64,000 bases of DNA from Ceratobasidium sp. AG-K (taxonomy: Eukaryota; Basidiomycota; Agaricomycetes; Cantharellales; Ceratobasidiaceae): contig JAWNGF010000011.1 in the NCBI GenBank assembly GCA_037039685.1, positions 496,001 to 560,000 on the forward strand. The letters run 5' to 3'. A model generated the notes under the pieces. That model did no database searches, had not been told where the DNA came from, and saw only the letters and a program-made list of their open reading frames with translations. The translations under genes were made by a program, and so were the position numbers. Below, piece after piece: positions 31,309-43,604 of the stretch. The first letter of the stretch is position 1, and each line of letters opens with the position of its first letter.

Positions 31309-33374
31309 ATGTCGCAATCACCCCGCTTTCAGCGATCTAGGAATGGATGTTTGACTTGTCGGAGAAAGTTGGGCTGTTCCATTCTGACAAGTCTCGGTCA
31401 ACCGCTGACAATTTCACAGACGCAAAAAATGTGACGAAAAACGACCGTCCTGCTCACGATGTGAGCGAACCGATTCTGACTGCACTTGGGCGCTTCCGCT
31501 TGCATCAGGCCCTGATTCGCGTATCAGCTCCCTAGACTCAGACGGAACTGCGTACAACTGGCTTGGATTATTATATACGCCCGAGGCAGACTTGACAACC
31601 GCCCGTGCTTCTGGGTCGAATCTTGGGGCTCCTTCAACTCAAAACCTGTCCCGGTTTCTATTGTCACTTGCTGGTAATTCCGACAAGAGAACTTCAAGTT
31701 GGCATGAACTACAGCCTCATGTCACACAGCATGTACCGCAATTTTCTGAAGGGCCTAGGTCACAGTTCCCCCATTCAGTAACCTCGGGACCTACTCCTGC
31801 TGTGCCCGCACCTGCGTCGATTCCTCCAGCCGATGCAACGTCTGATGTGCTTGCTAACCCCAAACCCTCGCATGTGATTGATTGGGACCATGCTCGAGAC
31901 TATGCGGCTCTGATAATTTGGCCCCCTCACGATGCAGAAAATGACGAGATGTTCGACCCAGAAGGGGTTATGCCCGTGGTGCGACTGTCGGTTTCTGTGC
32001 TCAACACACCGAACGACTCCCTTTTCCAGGAGCTCCATAAATTCTGTGTGTAATTTGCATTTCATCTAGCGCTCACAGTCATTTTAATTGATATCGTTGT
32101 AGTCGAATCCTTTTTACCTCGGTATTTCTACGATTACGCTATGTTTGATGATAGTCTCATGATTCGAAATCCGTCGGCGATTCGAAGCGTCAGACTCTAT
32201 CAAGCGTGGAATGCTTGGTACCGCGGTATTGTTTCGATCAAATTACGAGAGATCCGTACTCACGGTCTCATTGCGCAATTACGCAAAGGAGTTGCATCTC
32301 CTCGCAATGAGCTCGCTTAAGCTTGAATTGGAGAGCACTGGGATACCGATACAAGCAAAACTAGCAAGTATGATGGAGTTAACCAACCATGAAGTAAGTG
32401 TTCCATTCGTTAACTCAGCTTTGTTCTAACAAGATTTAGTATTATGCTGGAAATCTTGTCACTTACTACCACCACCTAAGCCAAGCTGCTTCGCTTATCC
32501 GAATTATAATGGGCGGTCGCTCTATAAACTTATTAACCCTCAGCGGAGAACAGTCTTTTGACATTCGCTGGTTTTGTTGGGGTGACATATTGAGCAGCAT
32601 GGCTCTGTCTCGCCCAACTCTACTCGACTACGAGCTCGATGTTCAATATCCATCGCAACTCCGCAACTTAAAAAGTCAGAACTACGTGGATCCGGACAAA
32701 GGCATTGAATGGATATTTGGCTGCCCTGATATTCTGGCCGTCTTGCTGGCTCGTACCACCGCTTTGAGGCATAAGCACGTGCCAGTCAAGGAGAAGGTAT
32801 CTGAGGGGAACAAAATAGAGCAACTTATCCGATACTGTCAATTTGCTCCTGTAAGAGCTAAGCAGTCAACGCTCAGAGTCGCCCGACTGGGGGCACAGGA
32901 GGTGTGGCGTCAAATTGCAATATTATATGTACATGAAGTAAGCGGCTCGATTCGACCATGACAATTGTGCTGATTCACTTTCAAGGCAATCTTCCAATCC
33001 AATTCTGGCCATCCTGCAGTGAAGGACTCCGTGAAAAGCATCATAAGAATTGCGTCCACGCTTCGTCCAGGTTACAATCCGGATTGTTTCTTAGCCGTAC
33101 CATACTTCATTGTGGGTTGCGTGTTTCTCACCATGCATATTATCATTGGTGGTACTTATTTTTGGTGACTTACTCGCGTTCGTTGCAGGCAGGGTTCTTT
33201 GCAACGTCGGAAAAAGATAGATATTTCCTACGAAGCCGGATTCTTACCTGTGGCAACGAACATTATCTTCGACATTTAGCAGCTTCACTGGACGATTTAT
33301 GGCAGGAGACGGACACCACACCCGGAGGCCTGGCTAGTTGGGCCAGGAAGCAGCCACCTAGGTTCATGTTCTAG
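31309..33374 (+). pseudogene. Zn2Cys6 transcription factor, copy 1 of 3, frameshifted
   Basis: Exons 31309-31367, 31420-32045, 32103-32393, 32440-32937, 32986-33111 and 33189-33374 match copies 2 and 3 one for one. The zinc cluster is split by intron 1 and reads CLTCRRKRKKC then CSRCERTDSDC, with the correct C-x2-C-x6-C-x6-C-x2-C-x6-C spacing. Exon 3 is 291 nt, against 290 nt in both other copies. The extra base lies near 32170-32175, between the MIR-equivalent and RRFEASD-equivalent codons, and throws the remaining protein out of frame. All other exons keep frame and splice signals, so the lesion is recent or an assembly error. If expressed, the product would keep the DNA-binding domain but lose most of the regulatory domain. 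Confidence 0.75.
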
Positions 33375-33935
33375 CCACGTATTTCAATACGCCTTGTATA
33401 CCTATCTGAGCCTCGTACCATGTCCGATTTCTATTTATTATTATAGCTCTTTATTCGCTGGCGGAATTATAAACAGTTTCCATGAACTTCTGAGTTGCGT
33501 ATATGCGTATAACAACTTCGAATTCGATGCATTGTAAGCACTTATAGGTTGTTTAACAATGAGAAGAATTGATATACCCCTTGCCCTAGCATTAGTTAGA
33601 CCCTCCCAGAGAATGTCCAGTTGTTTAGTAATATATCGTCTCTACAGCATGACACGGGTGACGCATGGCTGGACGGACTCACAAAAATTGTTGGAAGTTG
33701 TAGAAATGTATGAAGCGGACACAAGTTGCCTGATAAATGCACCCCGCAAGAACAAGCCGTACAATAGGTTTGGATAACAACAAAGACATTGCCTTCTGCA
33801 CGTAAGCGCCCGACCATAAGCAAGTCACGTGCTGATATTTGGTGTCACATTACGCCATGGTCGCTTGTATTTCGATGACCAACTCGTTATACAACTGCAA
33901 GCACGACTTGCCCCGGGACACCTAGAATCACCCCG
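33375..33935. other. Spacer between transcription factor copies 1 and 2
   Basis: AT-rich 3' region of copy 1 and promoter of copy 2. No other gene seen. Confidence 0.5.
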
Positions 33936-36000
33936 ATGTCGCAAAGAACAACGTCATTTCAACGATCTAGGAATGGCTGCTTGACTTGTAGGAAAAAGTG
34001 AGCACAGCTTCCCTAATTTGTTGCTCTGCGCCAACGAACAACTCGCGGTTCCACAGACGCAAGAAGTGTGACGAGAAGCGGCCACATTGTTTGCGATGCG
34101 AGCGGACTGATTCTCACTGTACTTGGGAAATACTGCCTACCACAGGCCTTGACTCGAATAACAACTCGCCACCGGACCTACAGCGAGATATTGACGATTT
34201 ATTCCTTGCACTGCCACACCTGCCAGGCGTCGACCCGATGATCGCGGCCGCTTTCATTTCTGATCTGACCTCGAGATCTCCTTCACTTCGCAATATACCC
34301 TTTTCGCACGCGACGCTTGTTGGCGGGAGCGACAGAAGCTGGTCTAAGGCCCAGAAGCATACTACGCAAAATGATCTCGCGGAGTTTGAGCTTCAATTCT
34401 CGGATTCTACCGCCTCGTCAGCCAGTCCTCCCGCTCACTCTATACCAACACCCCCTTCCGATATCGATACTGAACCTAGCGCCACACGAAATCCCCCTTC
34501 CTCGGTGGTCAGGTGGGAGTATGCTCAAGACTACGCACCATTGGTAGTATGGCCTCCTGTAGATTCAGCAAACTACGGGAAATTTGACCCAGAAGGAATC
34601 ATGCCAACAGTGCAACAATCGATCGCTGCACTGAAAATACCTGGAGACCCGATTTTTCAAGAGATTCATAATTTCTGTGAGTGACCAAAGCCCTGTTGTG
34701 ATGGACAGTTCCAATTGACTCCAACGCAGTTGCGTCTTTTTTGCCTCGGTACATATATGATTACTCCGTGGCTAGCAATATCCTCATGGCCAGAGTCTGG
34801 AGACGGCTTCATGCCTCAGATTCGCTGAAACACGGGATGCTCAGCCTTGCGATCTTATTTCGGTCCCATTACGAAAGGTCTACTCTTACACCGTCTTTGC
34901 GGAACCATGCCAAAGAACTGCGCCTTCTTGCAATTAGCAACCTTGAACGTGAATTACAGGACAGTCACATACCGGTATGGGTGAAACTAGCGAGTTTGAT
35001 GGAGTTGGTAAATCATGAGGTGAGTCGGGTACGAATCACCTCACCATTATTCTAACACATGCTTCAGTATTACACCAGCAACCTAGTAGCATATTATCGT
35101 CATCTCAGTCAAGCCGCGTCGATCGCTCGAAGAATCATGGGCGGCCGCGCTATCGACTTGCTGAACCTCGGCGGAGAAGCAACTTTTGACGTCCGATGCT
35201 TCGCTTGGTGCGATATATTGAGTAGTATGGCGCTATCTCGTCCAACGTTACTGGAATACCAATCGGAGATCCCGGATTCGTGGCAGCCCAATACTACAGG
35301 ACAAGAATTTATCGATCCGGACAAGGGAATCGAATGGATATTCGGTTGTCCAGATATCCTTGCCGTCCTCCTGGCTCGCACGACCACACTTAGACACACT
35401 CATATTTCAGTCGAGGAAAAAACATTCAGCGGCAGGAAAATTGAGCGTCTCATTCGCCAATGGGAATTCCGCCCTGTGCGAGCGAAGCAGTCTATGCTCA
35501 GAGTGGCTCGGCTCGGTGCGCAAGAGATTTGGCGCCATGCAGCGATTTTGTATTTGCACCAGGTGAGCGTCTTTCTGTTGTCGGCGCGTTCAAGTCCCAT
35601 AAATCTGCATAAAGGCTATCTTCAAGTCTGATTCTGGTAACCCAGAGGTGAAAAACTCCGTCAAGAGCATCATCAAACTTGCATCCACACTCAGCCCAGG
35701 CATTAACCCAGACTGTTTCCTCCCTGTACCGTATTTCATCGTGAGTTCCAGCCGTTTGGCAGCAATTTGTGCTTGGTGGCGCTTGCGTTTTGGCATCTAA
35801 CCCATAACTTGCTACAGGCAGGGTTCTTCGCAACATCAGAAAGTGATAGATATTTCCTACGGGGCCGGGTGCTAAGCTGCGGCAACGAGCGTCTCCTTCG
35901 TGATCTGGCAGTTTCTCTGGAGGACCTGTGGAGAGAAAAAGATGCCACAGGGACCTTGATGGACTGGTCAAGGAAACAGTCGCCATCATTCATATTTTGA
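33936..36000 (+). CDS. Zn2Cys6 fungal transcription factor, copy 2 of 3
   Basis: Six exons: 33936-33997, 34057-34676, 34730-35019, 35068-35562, 35615-35740 and 35818-36000. They total 1,776 nt, 591 residues, with phases consistent throughout. The N-terminal binuclear cluster is CLTCRKKRKKC...CLRCERTDSHC, encoded across intron 1. A variable Ser/Pro-rich linker follows. The helical regulatory domain includes DYAPLVVWPP, FLPRYIYDY, ILFRSHYERS, SLMELVNHE, WCDILSSMALSRPTLLEY, DPDKGIEWIFGCPDILAVLL and ARLGAQEIWRHAAILYLHQ. It ends FIF. It should be a nuclear DNA-binding regulator of the Gal4-like class. The intact tandem array suggests recent duplication. Target genes are unknown. Confidence 0.88.
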
Positions 36001-36661
36001 ATCACGTTATTGCAAGATCCTCAACCATGTTATGCACTCTGAATCAACGGGCGAGAGTTACGGCATCATATATGCGTGCGCTATGCTTTGACTCGAAGTC
36101 GCTTGCATGGATCTTATCACGTCCTAAGATATTTTACCGGGCCCTAGATCTAGCACAATCCAACGTTTTGAGCCTGCTCACTTAATTCACCCTGCCGCTG
36201 GCATAAAACTTCGTTGATGTGCTATTAAAGCATTTTAGCGCCCATAAATTATATTGGATTCCTAATAAAGAAAACAGCGATCGCCAGCCAGACTCGCCCG
36301 AGTCAGCGCGCGTATGAGCCGGCGTCAGGGATGGAGCGTAGTTACGTGGCGCTAGCGTTTTTTCTATCTGAGTTCACGTGTTGCTTCGTACATGTAACGG
36401 GGCAAACCGTAGTAGGAACACGGCACGAACATATAAGACTAAAACGGCAGGCCAACGTAGTGAATATATGAGAACGCAGAAGTCCGAGAAGAGAATAGAA
36501 GGGTTAGTATCACGTGGTGGTGGCTTGGCAGCAGGTGCTAAGTTATATCAGGCCTAAACCACCCGTCATGACTCCTAGCTTACCACGTCAATCTCAAAAT
36601 TGAGGGCCAGTCTGACTTCTGCAGTACTTCAAAGCCAAATAACCTTGGTGGAATTGCGTCA
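36001..36661. other. Spacer between transcription factor copies 2 and 3
   Basis: 3' region of copy 2 and promoter region of copy 3. No other gene seen. Confidence 0.5.
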
Positions 36662-38727
36662 ATGTCGCAGCGAGCAGCGCGTTTCCAGCGGTCTAGGAAC
36701 GGTTGCTTAACGTGCAAGAAAAAGTGCGGGTGATCCGTTTCGTGGGAGCTAATATAATACTAATGCCATGCCAATAACAAAAACTTTTCTCTAGCCGCAA
36801 AAAATGTGACGAAAGAGAGCCATTGTGCTCGCGATGTGAGCGAACCCGGGCTGAATGTACTTGGCCACAACCGCTCGACCCGGGATTTGGTTCTCATATC
36901 GAAGTTCATCCGGAATCACAAGGAATGAACGACCCGCTTCATGCACCAGTGCGCCTCTCTTACGAAAGCATGGCAAATGTGCGTGACTTTGGATCACCGT
37001 CAATCAGAGCTATGCCTTCTGTATACCAGTCTCTTGCTGGTACTGGTAATATTATCAACCCTGGAGGTCGGAAGCACCTTGCGGTACAAAGTAACATGGA
37101 ACGCTTCAAATGCTCCGAGCATTCTCCCGCAGAATTGAGGACTGTACCCGCCGATCCTCCGGCTCAATCTACGTTGGTAATCGCTACTAATGTCGATTCC
37201 AGGCGTAACGCGGCACCCAACGCTCTCGCCAATGATAGGCCTTCTCGAGCAGCGATGTGGGCATACGCTCAAGACTACACGCCTGTTGTAGTGTGGCCGC
37301 CCGAAGATCCGGACAATCACTTAGAGTTTGATCCAGAGGGAGCGATGCCCATGGTCCGACAATCCATTATCACACTTCGCATACCCAGCGACCTCCTTTA
37401 CCAAGAAGTACATCAGTTCTGTAAGCAGATTTTCAATGTGCTGAAACTTTTCGCTAATGCAATATCTAGTTTCGATGTTTCTTCCCCGGTATATATATGA
37501 CTATGGAAGATTTGACGATACGTTTATGCTCCAAATGCGCCGGCGTTTCGAGGCTTCGATTACTCTTAGACATGCGATGCTAGGCACCGCAGTGTTATTT
37601 CGGTCGAATTATGAAAGGTCCGAGCTAACGCCAGCTTTGCGTAGTCACGCAAAAGAGCTCCATCTTCTTGCCATGGATGCTTTGCAGGCCGAATTGGAGA
37701 ATAAACGAATTCCTCCGTGGATAAAACTCGCGGGTTTGATGGAGTTGTCTAGCCAAGAAGTAAGTAGCAAACGTATTAGTTTTGGACACTCGTTGATAAA
37801 AGTTAGTACTTTGCTGGAAACTTCGTTGCATATTATCACTATCTTAGCCAAGGCGCATCAATCGTTCGAAAAGCTACGGGTAACCGCCCCATAGACTTGT
37901 TGAAGCTGAGTGGGGCAGGAATGTTCGACGTTCTTTGGTTTGCCTGGTGTGACATAATGAGCAGTATGGCTCTATCTCGGCCCACCCTTCTCAGTTATGA
38001 GTCAGATATCCTGAGCGCGCCACCAATGGGCGCTACACTACCCGCTTACCTTGATCCCAACAAGGGCATAGAAGCTATTTTTAGTTGCCCTGATGTCTTG
38101 GCTATCCTTTTGGCCCGGACTACCGCATTGAGGCATGCTCGCCTCGATACCAGAGAAAAAGTGTCTCGCGGCGAGGAAATACAGCATCTTGTGCGCCATT
38201 GGCAATTTCGTCCTGTGGGTGGTAAACAATCCACCCTCAGGATTGCCCGATTGGGCACACAGGAGATTTGGCGCCACACAACGATCTTGTATATTCACCA
38301 GGTAAGTGTGTCCCTGGCCTTGCCTACCCAATTCGACAACTATTTCTTCAAGGCAATCTTCAAATCGAACCCCAGCAACCCTGATGTGAAGGACTCGGTC
38401 AAAACTATTATTCGGATAGCTTCCACTCTTACCTCTGGTGTCAACCCAGACTGCTTTCTTCCCGTACCGTACTTCATAGTGAGTGTCCCATTCCTTCAAA
38501 TATTTGTATACTTCGGTGGTTTGACTCATGGCCAACTGCAGGCGGGGTATTTTGCTGTTTCGGAAAGGGATAGGAACACCTTGCGAGGCCGAGTACTGGG
38601 ATGTGGCAACGAACGTCTTCAGCGAGATTTAGTTGCTGCCTTGGAGGAGTTATGGAAGGAGATGGACGCCAGGGGGAATTGGGCTAACTGGTCAAAGGAC
38701 TCGCAGCCGCCAACATTCATATTTTAA
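36662..38727 (+). CDS. Zn2Cys6 fungal transcription factor, copy 3 of 3
   Basis: Six exons: 36662-36723, 36795-37420, 37470-37759, 37807-38301, 38353-38478 and 38542-38727. They total 1,785 nt, 594 residues, with consistent phases. The cluster reads CLTCKKNRKKC...CSRCERTRAEC. The regulatory domain matches copy 2 segment by segment (YTPVVVWPP, FLPRYIYDY, VLFRSNYERS, LMELSSQE, WCDIMSSMALSRPTLLSY, LDPNKGIEAIFSCPDVLAILL, CFLPVPYFI, AGYFAVSERDRNTLRG). The linker after the cluster (residues about 45-200) has diverged most. Its 3' end faces the dehydrogenase gene at 38954-40247, about 230 bp away and convergent. Copies 2 and 3 may have separate targets. Confidence 0.88.
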
Positions 38728-38953
38728 GAATCGATATTGGCACGTTAATGCATGTTTACTTGGGTATTGTACACTAGAGTTAATCTCGTGCTTCCATAAC
38801 TTTGAATTTATTTCCCGGTTCATCAAGTGTGAAGATTGGTGGCTCCACCCTTTTAGTGACATGTATGCGCCTATGCCCCATGAGTACAAAACGACATTGA
38901 TTATTTCAAACTATCAATTATTTTTAATACCTATTCTTGCTCTACTTTCAGCC

Positions 38954-40247
38954 TCAGGATGTTGCGGGATGAATAGCCACAAATCCTCCATCCACAGTAA
39001 TGATCTGGCCGTGCACATAATATGATGCGGGCGATGAGAGGAATAACGCCAAACCGCCGATATCAACGTCACTGTTCAAGTGATGAGCCATGGAATCTAG
39101 GAGCGGCCCGATGCGGGTAAACTGGGGAGCAACTTACGTTCCACCACGCTGGAAGGGAATATCGCTTAGTGCCTTTCCGATGGAGCTTGCCTTGTCGCCA
39201 GAAAGAGTTTCTCCCTGGCTATGAGTCATTTCACTGGGGGTAACGCCTACGTTATGAGGGTATTCAGGCCGGGCTGATAACAGATTCGCAAGAAAGAGAC
39301 TTGCCTGGTGCAATCGAGTTGACTCGAACGGAAAAGTTCTTTCGGGCAAATTCAGTTGCAAATATCCTCGTTAGGTGAATAGCTCCAGCTTTACAAATGT
39401 TGTATGCCACCTACAATTACACCAATGTTAGGCAGGGGCGTTGAATGCCTCGTCAATATGTCATACGTACATGGTTCTGCGGGATTCTCAGTTGACCCGA
39501 CAAACTGCTGATGTTGATTATACTCGCGCTCCAAGCTCCACGTGCTTTCGAGCCCTTATTCAGAAGGCCAAGAAACGCTGATGTGACAAAGAATATCGAT
39601 GCGACATCGAGGCCAAATACTCCAGTCCAATCTATAAATCTCAACGAGTAAGCTCAGCAATGGAGGGGATTTTTGCTTTGAAAAAGTACCATTGAATTCT
39701 TCGTTGAAGAGCCCATTTCCGTATGCTTCAGGATCCTTGTTCTCGGGAGCCGAGTCGTCATGAAGGAAGTTTGAATGGGGACCACTACTTCCAGCGCTAC
39801 ATCAATAAGCGTAAGCTGGAGCACTACACTTGGTTCGATTCAACTTGCTTATTGACCAAGATATCCAACTTTCCCTCGTTATCTGAGATAACCTTGACGG
39901 CGTTTTTGATACTTTGTTTGTCAGTCACGTCGAGCTCGATTCTGAATCCTAGTGTAAAAAGAGGGAAGTTACTGATTCACCTGCTACCCACGGGACGATT
40001 TCTCCGGCAGTTTTGGCCGTGTTATCCTTGGCCGAGCTTTCAACCTTTTCGCCCCGACGGCTCCCTATATACACCTTGGCGCCGTTTGCGGCTAGAGCTT
40101 GGGTTATCATCAAACCACTAGTATGCAAATTAGTCTGCATCGCATATAGTATAGATCTAGAGGCGCGTACATGCCTGTCCCACCGCCGGTGACCAGTGCA
40201 ACCCGACCGCTAACATCATATAAGTTCTTTGCAAGTAAGTGGTCCAT
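38954..40247 (-). CDS. Short-chain dehydrogenase/reductase, paralogue A
   Basis: Eight exons from ATG 40247 to the stop at 38954-38956 sum to 915 nt, 304 residues. It starts [26 protein letters not shown], carrying the TGGGTGxG nucleotide-binding loop, then [15 protein letters not shown], the ELDVTD acidic motif and the structural [11 protein letters not shown] carries the catalytic Ser, YNICKAG the catalytic Tyr and Lys, and the end is [13 protein letters not shown]. All key residues of a classical NAD(P)-dependent SDR are present. Two donor sites are GC rather than GT (after exon 3 near 39848 and after exon 6 near 39304); paralogue B has GT at both. Splicing still keeps frame. The substrate is unknown. 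Confidence 0.9.
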
Positions 40248-40288
40248 GATAGAGATATTGAATAACTCGGGTTAGTAGCGTTAGAGGG

Positions 40289-40302
40289 AGTATATATACT
40301 CT
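40289..40302 (-). promoter_or_regulatory. TATA element of dehydrogenase A
   Basis: GAGTATATATACTC, a palindromic TATA-like box, lies about 45-55 bp upstream of the ATG at 40247. Paralogues B and C have A/T boxes at similar distances. Confidence 0.5.
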
Positions 40303-40741
40303 GCATGCTGTAAAATGCCTCGAGTCACAATCAAGGCTATGACATGAATGACGCCAATGATGCATGTCATAGACTCTTGTGACCGGGGTAGCTATATCTA
40401 GTGCACTCCAAGGGCGTCCATCAGGTTCACACACAGCGAATCTATCCTGTTCCGACTGAATCCCGGTTGGTTGAGTGCGAGATCTTGGTTTACGGCTTAG
40501 CATAACATGAACGCGGGCGCACAAGTGCCTTCCAACTCGGTCACAAATATCCAATCCCGATATACAAAATACACCTCACTACCCCTCCTAAACACCCAAC
40601 AGTCCTCCCACAATCCTCCACTCCGAGCTAACCGCCGGGCGTCTACCACGCCCCAATAATCATCGCACCATCACCTGACTGGACAATTATGACACATTCC
40701 TTTTCTCCCCCACCTTGGCCCGACCCACCAACCCTACCATC
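40303..40741. promoter_or_regulatory. Divergent intergenic region between dehydrogenase A and the pyruvate carrier
   Basis: Must contain upstream sequences for both divergent genes. C-rich patches (CTCCTAAACACC, CCACCTTGGCCCG) precede the carrier ATG. No other gene seen. Confidence 0.45.
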
Positions 40742-41377
40742 ATGGCCTCGACGTTTGTAAACTGGCTCAGGAGTCCTGCCGGGCGCGACTATTTCTTTAG
40801 TAAGTCCCTGGACAACGATGGCAAGGATAGGGTAATTTAACTATCTCACAGGCACGCATTTCTGGGGACCGGTACGTCGATTTCTGTACGACTTGTGCGC
40901 GCGCGATGCTTATAGGTGCCTAGGTAGCAAACTGGGGTCTTCCCCTCGCGGCCATTTCGGACTTGAGTAAAGACGAAGAGATGATTTCGGGTTCGATGAC
41001 TTCGGCGTTGGCGAGTTACTCGTAAGTCCTCGCGCACAATTGCCAAGCACCTGACTCATATTGAACAGTCTCGTATTCATGCGTTTCGGTACGTCCACCG
41101 CTTGTTATCCTGTTCGAAGGCTAATTACCCCCCAGCATGGCGCGTCCAACCCCGAAACTACCTGCTCTTTGCCTGCCACGCGACCAATGCGACGGCTCAA
41201 CTCACACAAGCCGCCCGATTCGTGAATTACTGGCACATGGGCGGACGGGAAGCCAAACTCGGCAAGTCGGGCATCGCGCTCGAAGAGGGCAAGGATAAAT
41301 TGGTCAAGGCGATCGACGCGACCAAGGCCGAGGGGGGTGGGGTTTTGGATGCGGTTAAAAAGAGTGTTGGCAAGTAG
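40742..41377 (+). CDS. MPC1: Mitochondrial pyruvate carrier subunit (MPC1-like)
   Basis: Five short exons from ATG 40742. The protein starts [19 protein letters not shown], then [20 protein letters not shown] and SKDEEMISG, then [17 protein letters not shown] and [32 protein letters not shown] and the R-W.V.P.N..L..CH..N segment are signatures of the MPC family. The predicted helices fit a small inner-membrane protein of the MPC1 type. MPC1 pairs with MPC2 or MPC3 to import pyruvate into mitochondria. The C-terminal tail ([20 protein letters not shown]) is longer and more charged than in the yeast protein. Stop at 41375-41377. Confidence 0.93.
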
Positions 41378-41560
41378 GGTATCTTATTGGGGTTATGCAA
41401 CTTGTCATTTGAACAAACCAAACGTGAATGCGTGTGGGGTGATCGGCGGAAGTTATGGTTTACCAAGGTTGCAGGGTTGTGACTAACGCGACAATACCGA
41501 CGAATCGTAACTGCAGTGAATTGATATATATTATGTACGTGAACCCAACCAATCTCATCT

Positions 41561-42907
41561 CTACTTGGAACGCTTGTAGATCTTGCTCAAGAAGCTACAA
41601 GCCAATCAGCGGGGTAACAATAGGAATTTGGTTTACGCACCTCCTAAACACGTCCCGCTTGAGTCCCCCCTCGGTCTCGGGAATCGCGTCGATGAGCCCG
41701 TTGAGTTTCTCGTACGTCGCCTGCTCGTACTCGGAGTATTTCTTCGCGAGCTCGAGGTCGGCATAGACTTGCTTGACTCTGGCCTCGGCCTCTGGGTCTT
41801 TGCGTCCATAGTTATCCTGCGCGGGGTCAGTGAAGAACGACAGGAAGAAGAGGGCACTCACATCGAGAATCTTTCGCTGCTCAGGATTCGCAACGCTCAA
41901 CGCAACATTGATCAACCACGAACACTTGTTATCCACAATGTCCGTTCCAATCTTTCCAATCTGCTCATGCGTGCCAAAGCAGTCGAGGTAATCATCTGCG
42001 GGCAAGTTAATTTACGTACACCTACAGAAAGAGTACGCACCCTGGATCTGGAAATACTCTCCGAGCGGGATCAAGATATCCTTGGCCTGCTGGAACAGCG
42101 CCTGGTCCTTGATCCCGACAAACAACATGGCCAACGCGACAGGGAGATAAAACGAATAATACGCCGTCTTCCAAATCACGATCAACTGGTGCCTGTACCG
42201 GGTCAGCATACACCCGACCCCAGCCGACGCGCCGACTCACTTTTTGAGCGAGAACCGGTTGAGATTAACGTCGTGTTCGGGAGCGGTGAGCAAGTCGACG
42301 ATCTGCCCGAGTTCGGTCTGGAACGTGGTTTCGAGGAAGAGTTCGACATAGTCAATGTACGCGGGGTCGGAGCGGAGGTGTTTCTTGATCAGGTAGTAGA
42401 TGGAGGATTCGAGCATGAACGAGTCGTTGATGGCAATGTTTCCGACCTCGGGAACGCGGTACCTACGCGAATTAGCCAAATAATAACTCGGACGCGTCAC
42501 TTACCAGCACGGATGTCCACGTCGCGTAATGCTTCCGTCCATCATGTCGTCCGAGACGAGGAAATAAGCCTGCAAGAGCTCAATTCCCCATCCCAAAATC
42601 GCCGCACGGTAAAATTCCGATGTGCCCGAGCTCGCATCCTCGGACAACGGACGGCCAAGCAGGATTTCCGCCGTGTCGATAACAGAGATCCCGCGGTTGA
42701 GTTTACCCCCGGCGGTATTATATTCCAAGCTCTACGCTATTAGACACGCCCTAAATCGCGGGGAAAACTCACCCTGTCGAACCACTGGCACGCGTCTTGG
42801 GGCATTCCATTGCTCTCCATATGCGCGACGAGCTCGGCCTTGATCGTCGGCCATACAGACAGAAAACGTTTCTTTTGGGCGGCGGCTTGGGCTTTGAAAT
42901 CGGACAT
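41561..42907 (-). CDS. ERG20: Farnesyl diphosphate synthase
   Basis: Multi-exon gene from ATG 42907 ([20 protein letters not shown]) to the stop at 41561 ([10 protein letters not shown]). The first aspartate-rich motif is in [21 protein letters not shown] and the second in [31 protein letters not shown] and the [15 protein letters not shown] segment are also family hallmarks. It makes geranyl and then farnesyl diphosphate from IPP and DMAPP for sterols, dolichol, ubiquinone and protein prenylation, and acts in the cytosol. Length is about 350 residues, normal for the family. No lesion seen. Confidence 0.95.
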
Positions 42908-43604
42908 GGCGAGATGGATGCAGACGAGACGCGGGACCGCGCTTATGTGGGTTTGCGTTCAGGGTCTTGGTATTGTCGTCTCATTCGGCGTGGTCTGAGA
43001 TTGAATTATTGTTCGAGCGTGCTATTGAGGTATTTTCGGGCTATAGTGCCACGGACGGATAGGGTGATGAAGAAGGGCAGCCCCTATACTCATATACCGC
43101 ATCCGTTCAATTCATTTGGACAACACACATTTGTCCTAATCGGGTATAAACCTGCAACCGGTGGCAAAACAATGGACGCCTAACCCCGGCCCCGACCGAA
43201 TAACAAACCCATTACACACGACTCCTGCTGCTGGAACAAGTCTCACAATTTCACACCCATTCTCATGGCAGCAAATCCAAATTCGCTACATACTAGGCGT
43301 ATCTAAGTTAATAACATGCCAGGAACCAACGTGGCACGAACAATAAACAAGCTTCCAGTCACAAAGGGGAGGGCGGGGAGAAAGCAAAAAAAAAAAGAAC
43401 CCGGTCGACAGGCAGAACGAGCGAAGTTCATGTCAGACATGCGTGCAAAATGATGGTAGGTATAATGAGATGGAGTAGTGCACAGCGGACAGACAATCGA
43501 ATGATATATATCCTGATAGCAAAAAACAAAGAGATTAACCCCCGCCAGCCCAGCAAGAAAAAAACAGCCGTCGTGGCATCAGATCAAGCGGTCATGAGCG
43601 TGAG
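42908..43604. other. Intergenic region between FPP synthase and casein kinase 1
   Basis: Promoter of the FPP synthase gene on the left and 3' region of the kinase gene on the right, with an A-rich run near 43387-43397. No extra gene seen. Confidence 0.5.

Noticed and set aside
41583..42743. Long plus-strand open frame of 386 codons
   Set aside because: It lies antisense to the farnesyl diphosphate synthase exons, which carry all catalytic motifs. It has no recognisable domain and is a GC-driven shadow.
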